From positions 299,499 through 363,498 of the forward strand of contig CAJNDS010002559.1 of assembly GCA_905221605.1 (NCBI GenBank): a stretch of DNA of 64,000 nt, read 5' to 3'. Under the pieces are notes generated by a model. That model had not been told where the DNA came from, did no database searches, and saw nothing but the letters and a program-made list of their open reading frames with translations. Shown piece after piece: positions 1 through 11,824 of this stretch. Within the stretch, counting starts at the first letter, position 1; each line of letters starts with the position of its first letter. The DNA comes from Symbiodinium natans (Eukaryota > Sar > Dinophyceae > Suessiales > Symbiodiniaceae). A program made the translations under genes and the position numbers.

Positions 1-3000
1 CTTGTAGGAATCAGCGTTAGGGCATCTTCAGCTTGAATACCAAAACTTAACCTCGGGTGCGGATTTCGTCAAAGACGCTTGTTTGGAGCCCCTGCGTGAC
101 CTGCCGGATGACAAGTGGGGTTCAGGGTTGAAAGGGTTTAGGATTTAGGGTTAAGGGTTTGGGGTTCAGGGTTTAGGGTTCTTTGGGTTTTCGGTTTAGG
201 CTTTAGGTTAGTGGTTGCACTTCCCTCAACACACCCAGCACCCTCAAAGCACCAATCATATGTCAAAGTGGTAGTTGACAAATATACCTGTTCCCAGGTC
301 CCAAGACAACTCCGTATTGCCCTTGTGCACCCGAAGGAACCCTGCATAAAATCCCAAGAAGGACCTTAGATCAACCCCTCATGCAGCCTAAACCCTATAC
401 CCTAAACCCTAACCCCTAAACCCTAAAGCCTGAACCCAACATGACGAGCAGATAGGCAGCCAGCAAATCCCGGGACCCAAAACAAAGTCACGCCAAACCG
501 TAAGGAAACCCTAAACCCTAAACCCTAAACCCAAAACCGAGAAACCGCTTTGTTTGCACTAAGAGCGCTTTCAGAAGCACCTAAAGCTAGATCCCCTAAA
601 GAGTTAGCAATTAAGCTTGAGAAGCCTTAGGGTTCAGGGTTTAGGGGTTTAGGGTTTGTTTCTGAAAGGGTTCAGGCTGCGCTCTGGAGTAGAGCCATGC
701 AGACTCGCGCCCTTGCTGGTGAGGCCTCCCCAGACATTCAGACGACTGATACCCTATAAGCCCTAAGCCCTACACCCAAAACCCTCCTAAAAACCCTAAG
801 CACCAAAATCCAGAACCTAAGCCCCCCAAACCCTGAACCCTAAACCCTGAACCCTGAACCCTAAACCCCAAACCCTAAAGCCTGATCCTGCCTTGTACTG
901 GTGGCAGTACGCCCTGTTGCTCGCCCTGATGCTGGCAGCTTCAGCTTCGGCCTAGCAAGGGCATCATCAGGGGTTTTAAGGTTTAGGAGGGCTGTAGGGT
1001 TTAGGGTTTAGGGTTTAGGGTTTTGAAGTGGGATCTCTAAAGAGCAGTTACTACGCAACACTTTTCTGGGCATACAAGGTAGTTTGAGCTCAAGGCCTAC
1101 GGAAACAAAGACATTAAAGAAAGCTCCCTATTTTAGGGGTAGCGGAGTACGAACACTATACGAAGGACTAGAAAGTATAGAGGTGTGACCTTGGTGCTAC
1201 TGTACAGGGAGTAGAACAGGGAGAATTTTCACAAGGGTTTAGGGTTTAGGGTTTAGGGTTTAGGGTTTAGGGCTTAGGGTTTAGGGTTACATTGCAAATT
1301 CAGGGTTTCTAGGGCTTAAGCCAAAAAAACCCTCACACCTGCAAGGTCCTTCATGGAGTCTAAGCGTAGTTACGCGGTTCCTTAGTATGGGCTCTTAAAC
1401 GGGTACGCCTTACATACTCCTTATATACCCTACAGTAAGAACCCTAAACCCGACACCCTGAACCCCTTACAGCCGAAATCTGTCTTGGCAATGCTGAAAG
1501 CAACTGCACCCAGCGAAGTCCTAGGTGAGGGGGTTTACGAATTTAGCGTTTAGGGTTCAGGGTTTAGGGTTTACAAATTTCGGGTCCAAGGTTTAGGATT
1601 TAGGGTAAGATCGACCCCCAAATAGTAGGCTCCCCTTGTAGCATAGGAAACCCAGCCTGAATCCCCTTATAAATGGAGATCCTAGTCTAGGGGCCCCCTA
1701 TGTACCGGACCTAGATTCCTTGCTTGGGAGGCGGGCCAATTCGTTTCTGTACTTGTAGAAGATGATGGAAGACTATAAGACAGCTCAGAGCCACACCGCC
1801 CCAAACCCTAAACCCAAACCCTTGAGGCTCAACCCCGTGTCATCGAAACATGTTCAGGTGTAATTCGGGTTTAGGGTTTAGAGCTTGGGATTAGTTAGTT
1901 AAATACCCAAGGTTCTTGGGTCCAAAGGCCGTGCTGTAACAGGTTGTTGGGTCACTTTGAGCCTAAAGTTGGGGTTTAGGAGGGCTCTAGGTTGAGGATA
2001 TGTATGTTTGGTTGTAGTGTTTGAGGTTCAGGGCTTGGGATTTAGGGTCCAGGGTTTAGGGACGTACGACCTTGCCGGGGCCCGGGCTTACACCCTAAAC
2101 CCTAAACCCTAAACCTTAAACCTTAAACCGTAAACCCGAAACCCTAAACCCTAAACCCCAAACCCTAAACCCTAAACCCCAAACCCTAAACCCGAAACCC
2201 TTTTAGGGCTTCAGGCTGCGCCAAGGCCTGGTTCACCAGCACTTTCACCTCCTGCTCCGCCTGGAGCACCCGAGTCCTCCGGGTTTAGGGTTTAGGGCTT
2301 AGGGTCTAGGGTTTAGGGTTTAGGGCCCTAAACCCTACACCCTAGGTCCTCAACCCTCAAGCGCCCTAAAACCTAAATCCTAAACCCGAAACCCGAAACC
2401 CTCGAATGCCCTAAACACTCAGACGCCCTAAACCCTAAACCCTAAACCCCAAACCCCAAAAACACACACTCTCAACCCACGGGTCTTGAACGTCACGGTC
2501 TTCGTCTTCTGCTCCAGGCCTGCAATCTGGATGTCCTGGGCCATCCCCGTAGCTCAGGGTCTCAGGGTTTAGGGTTTAGGGTTTAGGGTTTAGGGTTCGG
2601 GTTTAGGGCTTAGGGTTCTGGGTTTGACACACACACACACACACACAGAGCTTTAGGCTCGAAACCCTAAACCCAAAGCCCTAAACCCGCAACCCTAAGC
2701 CCGAAACCCTAAATCTGAAACCCTAAACCCTAAACCCCGAACCCTAACCCGAACCCTGACCCTATACCCTAAACCCTACACCCTACACCCCAAACCCTCG
2801 TTGGGCCTTCGGATCTAGACAGGGCGCCTGCTGCTTTAGCTGCGTCTCGCGAATCGCCTCCTCGAAGTCAGGGGGTAGGTGCACCGTCCTGCCAAGATCT
2901 GCCCAGTCCAAGCCCTAAACCCTAAACCCTAAACCCTGAACCCTAAACCCTAAATCCTAAACCCTAAATCCTAAACCCTAAACCCTAAACCCGCAATCCT

Positions 3001-3118
3001 CAATCCTAAAGCCCCAAACCTCGAAGTTGCAAGGGTATGGATTCGGCTCGCAGCTCTTTCCTTCAAATGCTGCCCTGCAAGCAAGTGCCCTACTTGAAGG
3101 TTCATGAGTCTACTAGGT

Positions 3119-3232
3119 AGGGTTTAGGGTTTAGGGTTTAGGGTTTAGGGTTTAGGGTTTAGGGTTTAGGGTTTAGGGTTTAGGGTTTAGGGTTTAGGGT
3201 TTAGGGTTTCGGGTTTCGGGTTTCGGGTTTGG
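3119..3232 (+). repeat. TTTAGGG array with a TTTCGGG edge
   Basis: About a dozen perfect TTTAGGG units followed by three TTTCGGG units and a degenerate unit. TTTAGGG is the telomere repeat of plants and of dinoflagellates. The array is internal and flanked by unrelated sequence. Confidence 0.95.
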
Positions 3233-3840
3233 GGCTTAAAGGCAAGAACAAACTGTCATCGCCAGAGTTCCCATAGGAGCTGCCCTACTTGTAAGCACTC
3301 ATAACTAGAGCCCTAATTAATCCCGAAATCCTACACCCTAAACCCTAAACCCTAAACCCTAAACCCTAAACCCCGATTCCCGAAACCCTAAACCCTAAAC
3401 CCAAGCCCTAAGCCAGCACATAAGCCCTTTACGCATAGAGTGTTTCTTACAGTTTCTGAAAAGTGGAGGCTCCTTTTTGGCGCTCCTTGTTGGGTTTAGG
3501 GTTTAGGGTTTAGGGTTTAGAGTTTAGGGTTTAGGTGTAGGGTGTACGGTTTAGGATCATATTATGATTAGCCGCAATACTTTGGGGTGTCCCCATGATA
3601 GGAAATGCCCATCGGGTGTACGGCGACCCTCGAAGAACTTTTGGGCACCATGAGGGGGCCTGAGCTGAAAGAAGGGGACTTCAGAGAAGGCACGCTCCTC
3701 GGGAAGCCGCGTTTCTTGTGGGTTAGGGTTTAGGGTTTAGGTTTTAGGGTTTAGGGTTCAGGGTTCAGGGTTCAGGGTTCAGGGTTTAGGGTTTAGGGTT
3801 TAGGGTGTAGGGTGTAGGGTTTAGGGTTTAGGGTTTAGGG

Positions 3841-4162
3841 TCCTGAGGGTCTATATGATAGGGCTTGTAACTTTAGAGTCTTTAGAGGGCTTAGAGGGCT
3901 GATGGGACTTGCGGGCCTGGGGTGTCTAGTGTTTAGGTCTTCGGGTTTAGGGTTTAGGGTTTAGGGTGTAGGGTGTAGGGTTTAGGGTTTAGGGTTTAGG
4001 GTCCTGAGGGTCTATATGATAGGGCTTGTAACTTTAGTCTTTAGAGGGCTTAGAGGGCTGATGGGACTTGCGGGCCTGGGGTGTCTAGTGTTTAGGTCTT
4101 CGGGTTTAGGGTTTAGGGTTTAGGGTTTAGGGTTTAGGGTGTTTCTGGGCTTTGGGGTTTAC
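3841..4162. repeat. Tandem duplication, 161-bp period
   Basis: A segment starting TCCTGAGGGTCTATATGATA at 3841 recurs at 4002. Each copy has a unique core (to about 'GTCTAGTGTTTAGGTCTTCGG') plus a TTTAGGG/TGTAGGG tail. The second copy lacks 'AGAG' within the ACTTTAGAGTCTTTAG region. Because the duplicated unit includes its telomeric array, island and array were copied together, which points to unequal exchange or replication slippage as one way the mosaic grows. Confidence 0.9.
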
Positions 4163-5287
4163 AGGGTTTTGGCGACAGGGTTCAAGGCTTGAGTGGGAAG
4201 TTCTCTCAAGTACAATCCGTGTTGGGGAGTCCTGTTATCATACGGAGCCCAAAAAGGGGCCCATAAATATAAGATAATCCCCTTTATAGGTCTAGCAGTA
4301 CTCGATAGACTTGGGAAAAGGAACGATACCCAGGAGCAACCGGAGACTGAAACCCTAAACCCCAAACCCTAAACCCTAAACCCCGAACCCGAAGCCCCAA
4401 ACCCTAAACCCCAAACACCCCAAACACCCCAAAGCCTAAAACCCAAAACCGCAGCTCCAGGCGCGGCTCAGAGGTTTAGAGAATCCTGCCTCTAGAACAA
4501 CTTAGAAGCGGAACCTGGGACACTCAACAAAGGGGACGAGGGCCCACCGGGAAATCTAGAAATACACGAGAGGTGGTTTAGGGCTTAGGGCTTAGGGCTT
4601 AGGGCTTCGGGCTCAGGTCTTGGGGTCTTGGGGTTTTGGGTTTAGGGTTTAGGGCGTCGGGTTTAGGTAGTAGGGTTTAGCGTTTAGTAGGGCCTGAGGT
4701 TTAGGGCCTAGGGGTTTGGGGCTTAGGGAATAGGGCGAAGGGCTGAGGGGCTTAGGGCTTAATAGGGTTTAGTGGGGGGTTGGTAGGGTGTAGGGTTTAC
4801 CAGCTTAAAGCACTCAAACAGATCAAAACACAATGAACCTGGAAACCATCTAAGCGCTAAACAGCCTTAGAAGGCCTTAAAGCAATTGAGGCCATCAAAC
4901 CCCCCCAAAACCCTAAAGACTCCGCCTGAAAGTGCTTGTTCAGCCGGTCGTGCATCACGGCACCTTAGGTGCGTCGTCTTAGGGTTTAGGGTTTAGGGTT
5001 TAGGGTTTAGGGTTTAGGGTTTAGGGTTTAGGGTTTAGGGCTCAGGGTTTTGGACCCCTACGCCCTAAGCCCTAAACCTTTTAAACTCTAATACCCCAAA
5101 CCCTGAGCCCGAGGCCCGAAGCCCTAAACCCTAAGCTCTAAACCCCAAACCCTAAACCCTAAACCCTAAACCCTAAGCTGTAAACCCTAAATCCGAAACC
5201 CTTGGAACTCCGATCTTGGAGCTTCATAGGGCTTTTGCCGGATCGTAGAGGGCATACACAACCCTAACGCCTAGGGTTTAGGGCCTA

Positions 5288-5460
5288 GGGTTTAGTTTAG
5301 GGTTTAGGGTTTAGGGTTTAGGGTTTAGGGTTTAGGGTTTAGGGTTTAGGGTTTAGGGTTTAGGGTTTAGGGTTTAGGGTTTAGGGTTCAGGGTTCAGGG
5401 TTTAGGGTTTAGGGTTTAGGGTTTAGGGTTTAGGGTTTAGGGCTTAGGGCTTAGGGTTTA
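5288..5460 (+). repeat. Long TTTAGGG array
   Basis: Roughly two dozen TTTAGGG units, mostly perfect, with two TTCAGGG and two CTTAGGG units towards the end. One of the longest perfect arrays in the window. Confidence 0.95.
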
Positions 5461-5592
5461 GGGTAAAGGGCCAGTTTTTGGGGGTTAGGGCTTAGGGTGC
5501 CTGAACCCTTGTAGCACTTTTCTTAGAATCTTGGGAGCCCGCTAGCCATATCACACTAAGGGTACCGGCCTCTGTTCTCAGGAAACCTGGAA

Positions 5593-5692
5593 CAAACCCT
5601 AAACCCTAAACCCTAAACCCTACACCCTAAACCCTAAACCCTAATTAAACCCTAAACCCTAAACCCTAAACCCTAAACCCTAAACCCTAAAC
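5593..5692 (-). repeat. CCCTAAA array beside an inverted-repeat element end
   Basis: About 14 CCCTAAA units, interrupted once by ACACCCT and once by CCCTAATTAAA. It is followed directly by a sequence (5698-5722) that matches the right end of the family-F short element (CACTGGGCTACCAAG). A possible left end (GCTAGCCATATCACACTAAGGG) lies near 5541. The array may therefore sit inside a copy of that element, but the left end is weak. Confidence 0.7.
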
Positions 5693-5789
5693 AGCAACAG
5701 GGTACCACTGGGCTACCAAGGGATCTCAGTCGAGACTTGCTGCTGAAGTGCGGCTAATGAGGCTTTGGGATGTATGGCTTTCATGAGCT

Positions 5790-6052
5790 AGTGTAGATAA
5801 ATAAAGTAAATAAGTAAAAAACAAACTTAAATAAACAATTACATAAAAAATGAATGAATAAATAAATAAATAAATATAAATATATATATATACACACACT
5901 TTTTGCTAATACAGAAATACATAAGTAAATAAATATAAATAAATATATATATATATATACACACACTTTTTGTTAAATAACACACACACACACACATGTG
6001 TATATATATATATATATATATTGTTTGTTGTTGCGTTGTTGGGGGGGGGGGG
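5790..6052. repeat. AT-rich microsatellite cluster with G run
   Basis: Runs of AAAT/TAAA, (TA)n, (CA)n and a 12-G run, in two partly duplicated blocks: 'TATATACACACACTTTTTG' occurs near 5884 and again near 5952. Reading frames here are microsatellite translations (YIYIYIF) and are not genes. Confidence 0.9.
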
Positions 6053-6760
6053 CATGAGGGCTCTGGGGTGCTGTCGGCCCGTAGGGCTTTCATGATCCCT
6101 CAAACCTTAAAAAGTTTCCCTATCCTGGGTTGTCCAGGGTTTAGAGCTTAGGGATTAAGGGTTTAGGGGTTTAGGGCTTAGGAGGAACCAAGGATTAACA
6201 AGGGTGCCCTTTTTCCTTAAAAGGGGTTCATGAGGGAACCTAAAGCCCCCAAAAAGGGACTGGATATCCTATCTTGGGGTAGTTGCATGGTCCCTTTATA
6301 TGGGCCCTGAAAATGGGCACCCCTGATAGACCCCAAAATTAGCTCATACAACCCAAGGGCCCATACTTCAGAACCCTTTAGACGAGGGAAGGGACCACAG
6401 TACCGGCCCTAAACCCTAAGCCCTAAGCCCAACCCTAAACCCTAAACCCTAAAGAGCAGGGAACTACCCTTAAACCCTAAGGCCCCCTGAACCCTAAGCC
6501 CTATAAGCTCTCGACCCTCGACCATCTCCCGCCTCGAACAGCTGCAAAGCTCCAACACAGTTTAGGGTGCAGGGTTTAGGGTTTAGGGTTTAGGGTTTAG
6601 GGTTTAGGGTTTAGGGTTTAGGGTTTCTGGGACACCCGGCTGATGGAGGTCCGGTTCGTGAAGAAGAAATGGGCGCTGTGGTCCCTTTGCGTTGGCACCG
6701 GATTTTTTTGTGGTCGACCGTCTACCCAATAACCCTTACAACCCGTAATCAGACTAACTA

Positions 6761-6880
6761 CAGGGTGGGGCCCCCTAGTTATAAGTAGACTTATAAGGGC
6801 CCTAAATTGGGTTATCAGGACCCTAAGTTAGGCAATAAGTCCCTTAACTACAGTTAGCATAGTAAGGGGGCCCCACCCTA
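6761..6880. mobile_element. MITE family A, copy 1 (120 bp, TA target duplication)
   Basis: A 120-bp inverted-repeat element: CAGGGTGGGGCCCCCT at the left end and its complement AGGGGGCCCCACCCTA at the right. It is flanked by TA on both sides (6759-6760 and 6881-6882). The interior is itself nearly palindromic (TTATAAGTAGACTTATAAGGG). Length and ends match copies at 12108 and 43503. TA duplication is characteristic of the Tc1/mariner superfamily, so a non-autonomous mariner-like MITE is likely. No transposase is present in the window. The last base differs from the perfect end (A for G). Confidence 0.85.
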
Positions 6881-8025
6881 TATGGCCAAAAAAGGCAACT
6901 ATCTGGGGGTACTCTGGAACCTTAGCTAGCTTAGGTACGGTAGGTCTTGGAGGGGAACCGCAAGGCCAAAACCCTAAACCCTAAACCCTAAACCCTAAAC
7001 CCCTAAAACCCCAAACCCCTAAAACCCTAAACCCTAAACCCCTAAAACCCTAAACCCTAAACCCTAAACCTGAACCGAGCTACCTGCCTGAGGACATTGG
7101 GTTTGAGGTTGAGGGTTTCGGATTCAGGGGCCAAGACGCACATCAACTGAATTCGATAGAGTGCCAGGGGGCTTTCCTGAAAGAGCCTGGTGCAAAAAAT
7201 GAGCATCTGTGCTTGCAGGCGTGTGAGTCAAGGCACCGGAAACTTAGAACAGATCCCAGCAACTAAACCCTAAACCCGAAATCCTGCAGAGACGTTGTGA
7301 AGCTGCTGCTCAGGGTCGTTGCTGCAGTGGACAGCTGCTCGATAGCCATACGCAGCAGGGTCCTTGCGGGGCTCTCTAGGGTTTTTGGCTTAGGCTTGTG
7401 GGTTTAGGGTTTAGGGTTAGGCTTTAGGGTTTTGCGTAACAGGATGTTTAGGCAGGTTAGGTGTACTGAAGTTTCATCCTTCGTACGTTTAAGGCGCTTT
7501 AAACTTTAGATACACCTAGCAGGTTGGAGGTTGGAGCTAGAACCCTAAACGCTGAACCCTCAGAACCATCAAATTCTCTGTATTCTGGGTTTAGGGTTGC
7601 AGGTTTAGGGTGTATTCTGGGTACGTAGGTGACCGATGTGAAGCAACTCCTCGCTCAGAAGGCTTCGAGTTCGGGTTCCCCCCGGCCTCCCGAAATGGAC
7701 TCACATGACTCGATGATGCTACACTAGGGTTGAAGCGAGTAGGATTTGGAGAGCTTGGGGTTTTATAGTTTAGGGTTTGGGGTTTGGGGTTTAGGGTTTG
7801 GGGTTTAGGGTGAAGGGTTCACGGTTTAGGGTTTAGGGTTTGGAGTTTAGGGTTCAAGGGTTTCAGGGTCCCACGATGCCTGAGCTCTAAAGCATGCCCA
7901 GCAGCGACTCGTACTTGGCCCCGAGGGTCGTGTAGAGGTCAAAGACTTGGTCGAACTTGAGGCGATACTGGAAGGAGACCTGCTGCAGGTTATATAGGGT
8001 TTAGGGTTTAGGGTTTAGGGCTTAG

Positions 8026-8125
8026 GGTTGATATAGGGGTCGGCATAATTACTAATCGTATTCCCCTATGGTCCCCTTGCAATTATTACTGTGACAAAAG
8101 CCCACCTCAAGACTCCCATATTGGG
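8026..8125. mobile_element. Family D short element, partial copy
   Basis: AGGGGTCGGCATAATTACTAAT followed by TATTCCCCTATGGTCCCCTTG matches, in inverse orientation, the ends and core of the elements near 40004 and 43437. The far end is not clear, so the right boundary is approximate. Confidence 0.5.
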
Positions 8126-8325
8126 GTTTAAGGGCTTAGAATGTTAGTGTCTCGAAGTTTAAGGTAAAGGGCTTTTTATGCTTTACGTCTAGGCTCGCCC
8201 TTTAATTCCCGGTGAGAGCATCCTACATATGATCCTCTGAAGCCCATTGAAAGTAAAACTCAAATGGCCCAAGTGCAAAATGCCCTTTCGCCTAACTACT
8301 AAACCCTAATCCCTAAGCATGAAAC

Positions 8326-8434
8326 TTGGGATGTTCCCCCTATACTAGCAGTCCTTACCAAGGATTATAATACCCCCCCCCAATTATAGTCCCTACAGCA
8401 TTAAGGACTGTTAGTATAAGGGGGAACATCCCAA
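8326..8434. mobile_element. MITE family B, copy 1 (8-bp target duplication)
   Basis: A 109-bp element bounded by TTGGGATGTTCCCCC and GGGGGAACATCCCAA. The inner arms TACTAGCAGTCCTTA and TAAGGACTGTTAGTA also pair. It is flanked by CATGAAAC on both sides (8318-8325 and 8435-8442), an 8-bp direct repeat of the kind made by hAT-superfamily transposases. Related copies lie at 11236 and 43682, without a clear duplication. The superfamily assignment rests on this one copy. Confidence 0.8.
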
Positions 8435-8460
8435 CATGAAACCGTAAACCTGAAACCCTC

Positions 8461-8546
8461 AGTCCTAAACCCTAAACCCTAAACCCTAAACCCTAAACCC
8501 TAAACCCTAAACCCTAAACCCTAAACCCTAAACCCTAAACCCTAAA
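8461..8546 (-). repeat. CCCTAAA array
   Basis: About 11-12 perfect CCCTAAA units, 26 bp downstream of the family-B element. Confidence 0.95.
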
Positions 8547-10399
8547 CAAAGCAGTTGCGATGTGTTTGGCGGCCCGAGGGCTTAGGGGTTTAGGGTTTAC
8601 GGTTGAGGGTTATGGATGAGGGTTGAGGGTTTAGCTGGTCAGCTCTCAAAAGACAGGTTCCCTGTTGTTACCATATCATAATACCGAGGGAAAAGTGCCC
8701 TAAACCCTAAACCCTAAACCCCAAACCCCAAACCCTAAACCCTCAACCCTCAACCCTAAACCGCAGCTTAGGAGACATTTGGAGGACGGATCGCATTGGA
8801 GCTGGATCCACATGAGGATCGCTTATTGGGTTCTGCTCATTGGAGGGGATGAGGGCCGAGGGACTCAAGGAATCCGATAGCAGGGTCTTATTTTCTTCTT
8901 TGTAGAACAGCCCCTGTATAAGGAGTCAGATACAAGGGTTTTGGGTTTAGGGTTTGGGGTTTAGGGTTCGGGTTTAAGATTTAGGTTTTAGGGTTTAGTG
9001 TTCAGGGTTTAGGGCCAGGTATGTGATGCAGTGATGCTGGCCTCCAGACGAACGTTGAGCCCGTCCTCGCAGCACGGGACATGGGTGGCATGGGCTTGTG
9101 GCTTTGTTGCTGGCAAGCCAAGGCACGCAAGGAAAGTCAACCACCTTGACGCCCTAAACCCTAAACCCTAAACCCTAAACCCGAAACCCGAAACACTAAA
9201 CCCTAAACCCTACACCCTAAACCCTAAACCCTAACCCTAAACCCTAAACCCTAAACCCTGATTGAACCCTGCACCCTAAACCCTGAACTGCCTTAACCCT
9301 AAACCTGAAACCCTAAACCCTCATGACCTCCTTAGGCAATTTGCTCCTACAACTAGCCCGAAATCTCGAAGTCTTCGGCCAATCTGCATCCCAACACTCT
9401 CATTAGAGTCTCCAGAAAACAAAAGTGCAAAAACCTTTTTGGGGTACATATGTATATGCATATGTATACACAAAAATGGGACACAGCTCCTAAGGGTTTA
9501 GGGCTTCGGGGCACCAGAACCCTAAACCCTTCAATCCTAAACCCTTACAAACCCTAAACCCTATAAGTCCTAAATCCCATAAACCCTGACAATTCCTATA
9601 AACCCTGAACCCTAAACCCTAAACCCTAAACCCTACTGAACCATATAAATTCTACAAACCCTAAAAGCCCGACAGATCCACTGCTTCCTTGTCCGGCTCT
9701 ACCCTCACACCTCCCTACCAAACCCATTGAAACCCTACGCCCTAAGGCCTATGAACCCTAAACCCTAAACCCCAAAGCCTAAACCCTAAACCCTAAACCC
9801 TAAACCCTAAACCCTAAACCCGACCACTGATCCACCGCTCCTTCGTCCGGCTCTGCAATGCCGGGCCTTGCTTCTTGTCGTCGGAGTCGTCGCTGAAGAC
9901 GACCGAGTTGACCTCAAAAGTGGGGGAGTTTAGGGTTTGGGGTTTGGGGTTTAGGGTTTAGGATTTAGGGTTTAGGGGGGAGTTTGGGGGGGGGGGGGGA
10001 GTTTAGGGTTTAGGGCCGCAGGGCTCAAGGGGTTTAGGGTTTAGGGTTTTGGGGGTTTAGGGCTCTGGGGGGTCAGTTCAGGGTTTCGGGTCTAGGGGTT
10101 TAGGGTTTAGGGATTTTAGGGTTGTGGGCTTTAGGGCCCAAGGGTTTGGGGATTTTAGGGCTTGAGGATGCTTGAGGGGTTAGGGTTTAGGGGCTTCGGG
10201 TTTAGGTTTTCGGGTTTAGGGCTTCGGGCCTAGGGTTCAGGGTTGAGGGTTTAGGGTTTAGGGTTATCCTCAGCATCACCATCTTCGTCATCATTTATAG
10301 GCTTGAGGGTTTCGGGCTTCAGGTACCGTTAACAGGCCTGAGGGGGCCACAGGTGGGCTTGAGGCTTCGAGGTTTAGGGTTTACAGATTAGGGTATGGG

Positions 10400-10500
10400 T
10401 TTAGGGGTTTAGGGGTTTAGGGGTTTGGGGGGTTTAGGGGGTTTAGGGGGTTTAGGGGGTTTAGGGGGTTTAGGGGGTTAGGGGGTTTAGGGGTTGAGGG
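10400..10500 (+). repeat. TTTAGGGG and TTTAGGGGG variant array
   Basis: Four 8-mers (TTTAGGGG) pass into seven 9-mers (TTTAGGGGG), followed by degenerate units. It is locally homogeneous for added G. Confidence 0.9.
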
Positions 10501-10687
10501 TTTTGGTGGGGCAACTTCCCTGGTCACCTCGCGGTTCGACTGGGCGCCCTTGACCCCTTTCTTTAGGGGTCGGAATAATTACACATAGTGTTCCTTTAAG
10601 GTCCCTATATAAGTATTCTATCATCACCCCCCCAAAACCCCATTACAACTATTCAGGCCTAACCCCCTAAGCTCTAACTCTAGCTTA

Positions 10688-10880
10688 CTTGGTAGGCCAG
10701 CAACCATATTACAACCCTAAACCCTAAACCCTAATTAAACCCTAAACCCTAACCCCTAAACCCTTTTGGGGTTTGGTTATTTCATAAGGGAACCCATGCT
10801 GCAATGAAAGCGCCCTTTTGGGGTTGGTAAGTTTACAAGGGACCTTGAACCCCAAAAAAAGGGAAAGGGGCAAATCTAGA
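10688..10880. mobile_element. Family F short element, interrupted by CCCTAAA repeats
   Basis: The left end CTTGGTAGGCCAGCAACCATATTAC resembles the left end of the element at 19045. It is immediately followed by about 45 bp of CCCTAAA/CCCTAATTAAA. Then comes TTTTGGGGTTTGGTTATTTCATAAGGGAACCCA, which resembles the interior of the 11715 copy (TTGGTTACTGTATAAGGGAACCCA). The right end is not clear. Interruption of a mobile element by telomeric repeat is inferred from comparison of the copies. Confidence 0.55.
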
Positions 10881-11235
10881 TTAGGGGCATTGGAGGCTCT
10901 GGATATTTTGGAGGCTTTGGGGGCTGAGCTTTTGGGCTTAAAGGGTTTGGAGTATAGGGTTGATGACGTAAGGTGAGGCTCCAACGGGAATGGTTTTGGG
11001 GGTTTCGGGTTAGGGTTTTAGGGTTAGGGTTTAGGATTTAGGGTTTAGGGATTAGGGTTTAGGGTTTAGGCTTCATTTTCGGGTCTATACAGGCTAGCTG
11101 TTGGTCCAGCAGCCATTCGCGGAAAGCGGATGAAGTGGTTGGCGATGCCGAGGTAGTATCGTCCGCTGGTGTAGGGCTTTGCCTCCACTGTCTCGGTGAT
11201 CCTCACAATGGCGATCGTTTGATGCACCTAAACAC

Positions 11236-11338
11236 GGGATGTTCCCCCTTATACTAACAAACCTTAGTAGGGATTATAAGAAGGGGGTTATTTATCGAAT
11301 CCCTGCTAAGAAGCTGTTAGCGTAAGGGGGAACATCCC
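11236..11338. mobile_element. MITE family B, copy 2
   Basis: GGGATGTTCCCCCTTATACTAACA at the left and TGTTAGCGTAAGGGGGAACATCCC at the right form about 24-bp inverted repeats. The interior is unlike copy 1 except near the arms. No convincing target duplication; telomere-like sequence flanks both sides. Confidence 0.8.
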
Positions 11339-11714
11339 TAAACCCCAAACCCAAAACCTAATCATGCGATCCTCACCGCGGCCTCACCCAAAACTAGGGC
11401 TGAAGCGGGACATGAAACCTAAGTACGGGGGAGATACAGGTGGGAGCGGGCAGCTACTCTCTCTCTCTCTCTGCCTCCAGGGTTTTACATGGGCATCTTA
11501 AGTATAAGACTGTTAGAAGGGAACACACCAACAGGAACCCTAAAGCCATGAGATGGGCAGTTCATAAGCGTTCATGGACGTCTGAGTCGAGCAGCTTTGA
11601 CGGCGGCAGGAAGGAAAGTGAACCCGATGCCCTAAACCCTTAACAAAAAAGGATGCAGGGTGGCTAGCGCCCTGAGGGGGCCCAAATGCATTGCTGCCAG
11701 GAGAATAGAGAATC

Positions 11715-11824
11715 TTGTTAGCCCAGTAACCTGCTTCTCTTAAGGGTACCCTGTTCTGGCTTGGTTACTGTATAAGGGAACCCAGAAACCAAAAAAAGGG
11801 TAAAGGGCGCCACTGGGCTACCAA
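11715..11824. mobile_element. MITE family F, uninterrupted copy
   Basis: Inverted ends TTGTTAGCCCAGTAACC and CACTGGGCTACCAA (complement TTGGTAGCCCAGTG). The interior contains TTAAGGGTACCCTGTTC and TTGGTTACTGTATAAGGGAACCCA. About 110 bp. Family assignment is by match to 19045-19238 and to the fragments at 5698 and 10688. No clear target duplication. Confidence 0.65.

Larger units (their letters stand above)
1..5735. other. Interstitial telomere-repeat mosaic, block 1
   Basis: No credible gene. Short arrays of TTTAGGG and of its complement CCCTAAA, 2 to 20 units long, alternate with islands of roughly 80-300 bp of non-telomeric sequence. Orientation changes repeatedly, so this is not a single chromosome end. 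Degenerate units (TTCAGGG, TTTCGGG, CCCCGAA, CCCTACA) are common at array edges. A short CA microsatellite lies near 2627-2647. Predicted reading frames here read through the repeats and have no domain. Seen directly; the dinoflagellate or subtelomeric reading is an inference. Confidence 0.85.
6053..11713. other. Interstitial telomere-repeat mosaic, block 2
   Basis: No credible gene. Same alternation of TTTAGGG/CCCTAAA arrays and short islands as block 1. The islands carry short inverted-repeat elements, listed separately (families A, B, D and F). A run of TTTAGGGGG 9-mers lies at about 10425-10500 and several poly-G tracts occur near 9977. The remaining islands (for example 7080-7380, 7620-7740, 11090-11230) show nothing recognisable. 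Confidence 0.8.

Noticed and set aside
1-1000. Window start as a chromosome end
   Set aside because: Arrays are short, degenerate and in both orientations, with no long terminal array.
10548-10650. Further family-D copy
   Set aside because: Only one end (AGGGGTCGGAATAATTAC) matches; too little to define an element.
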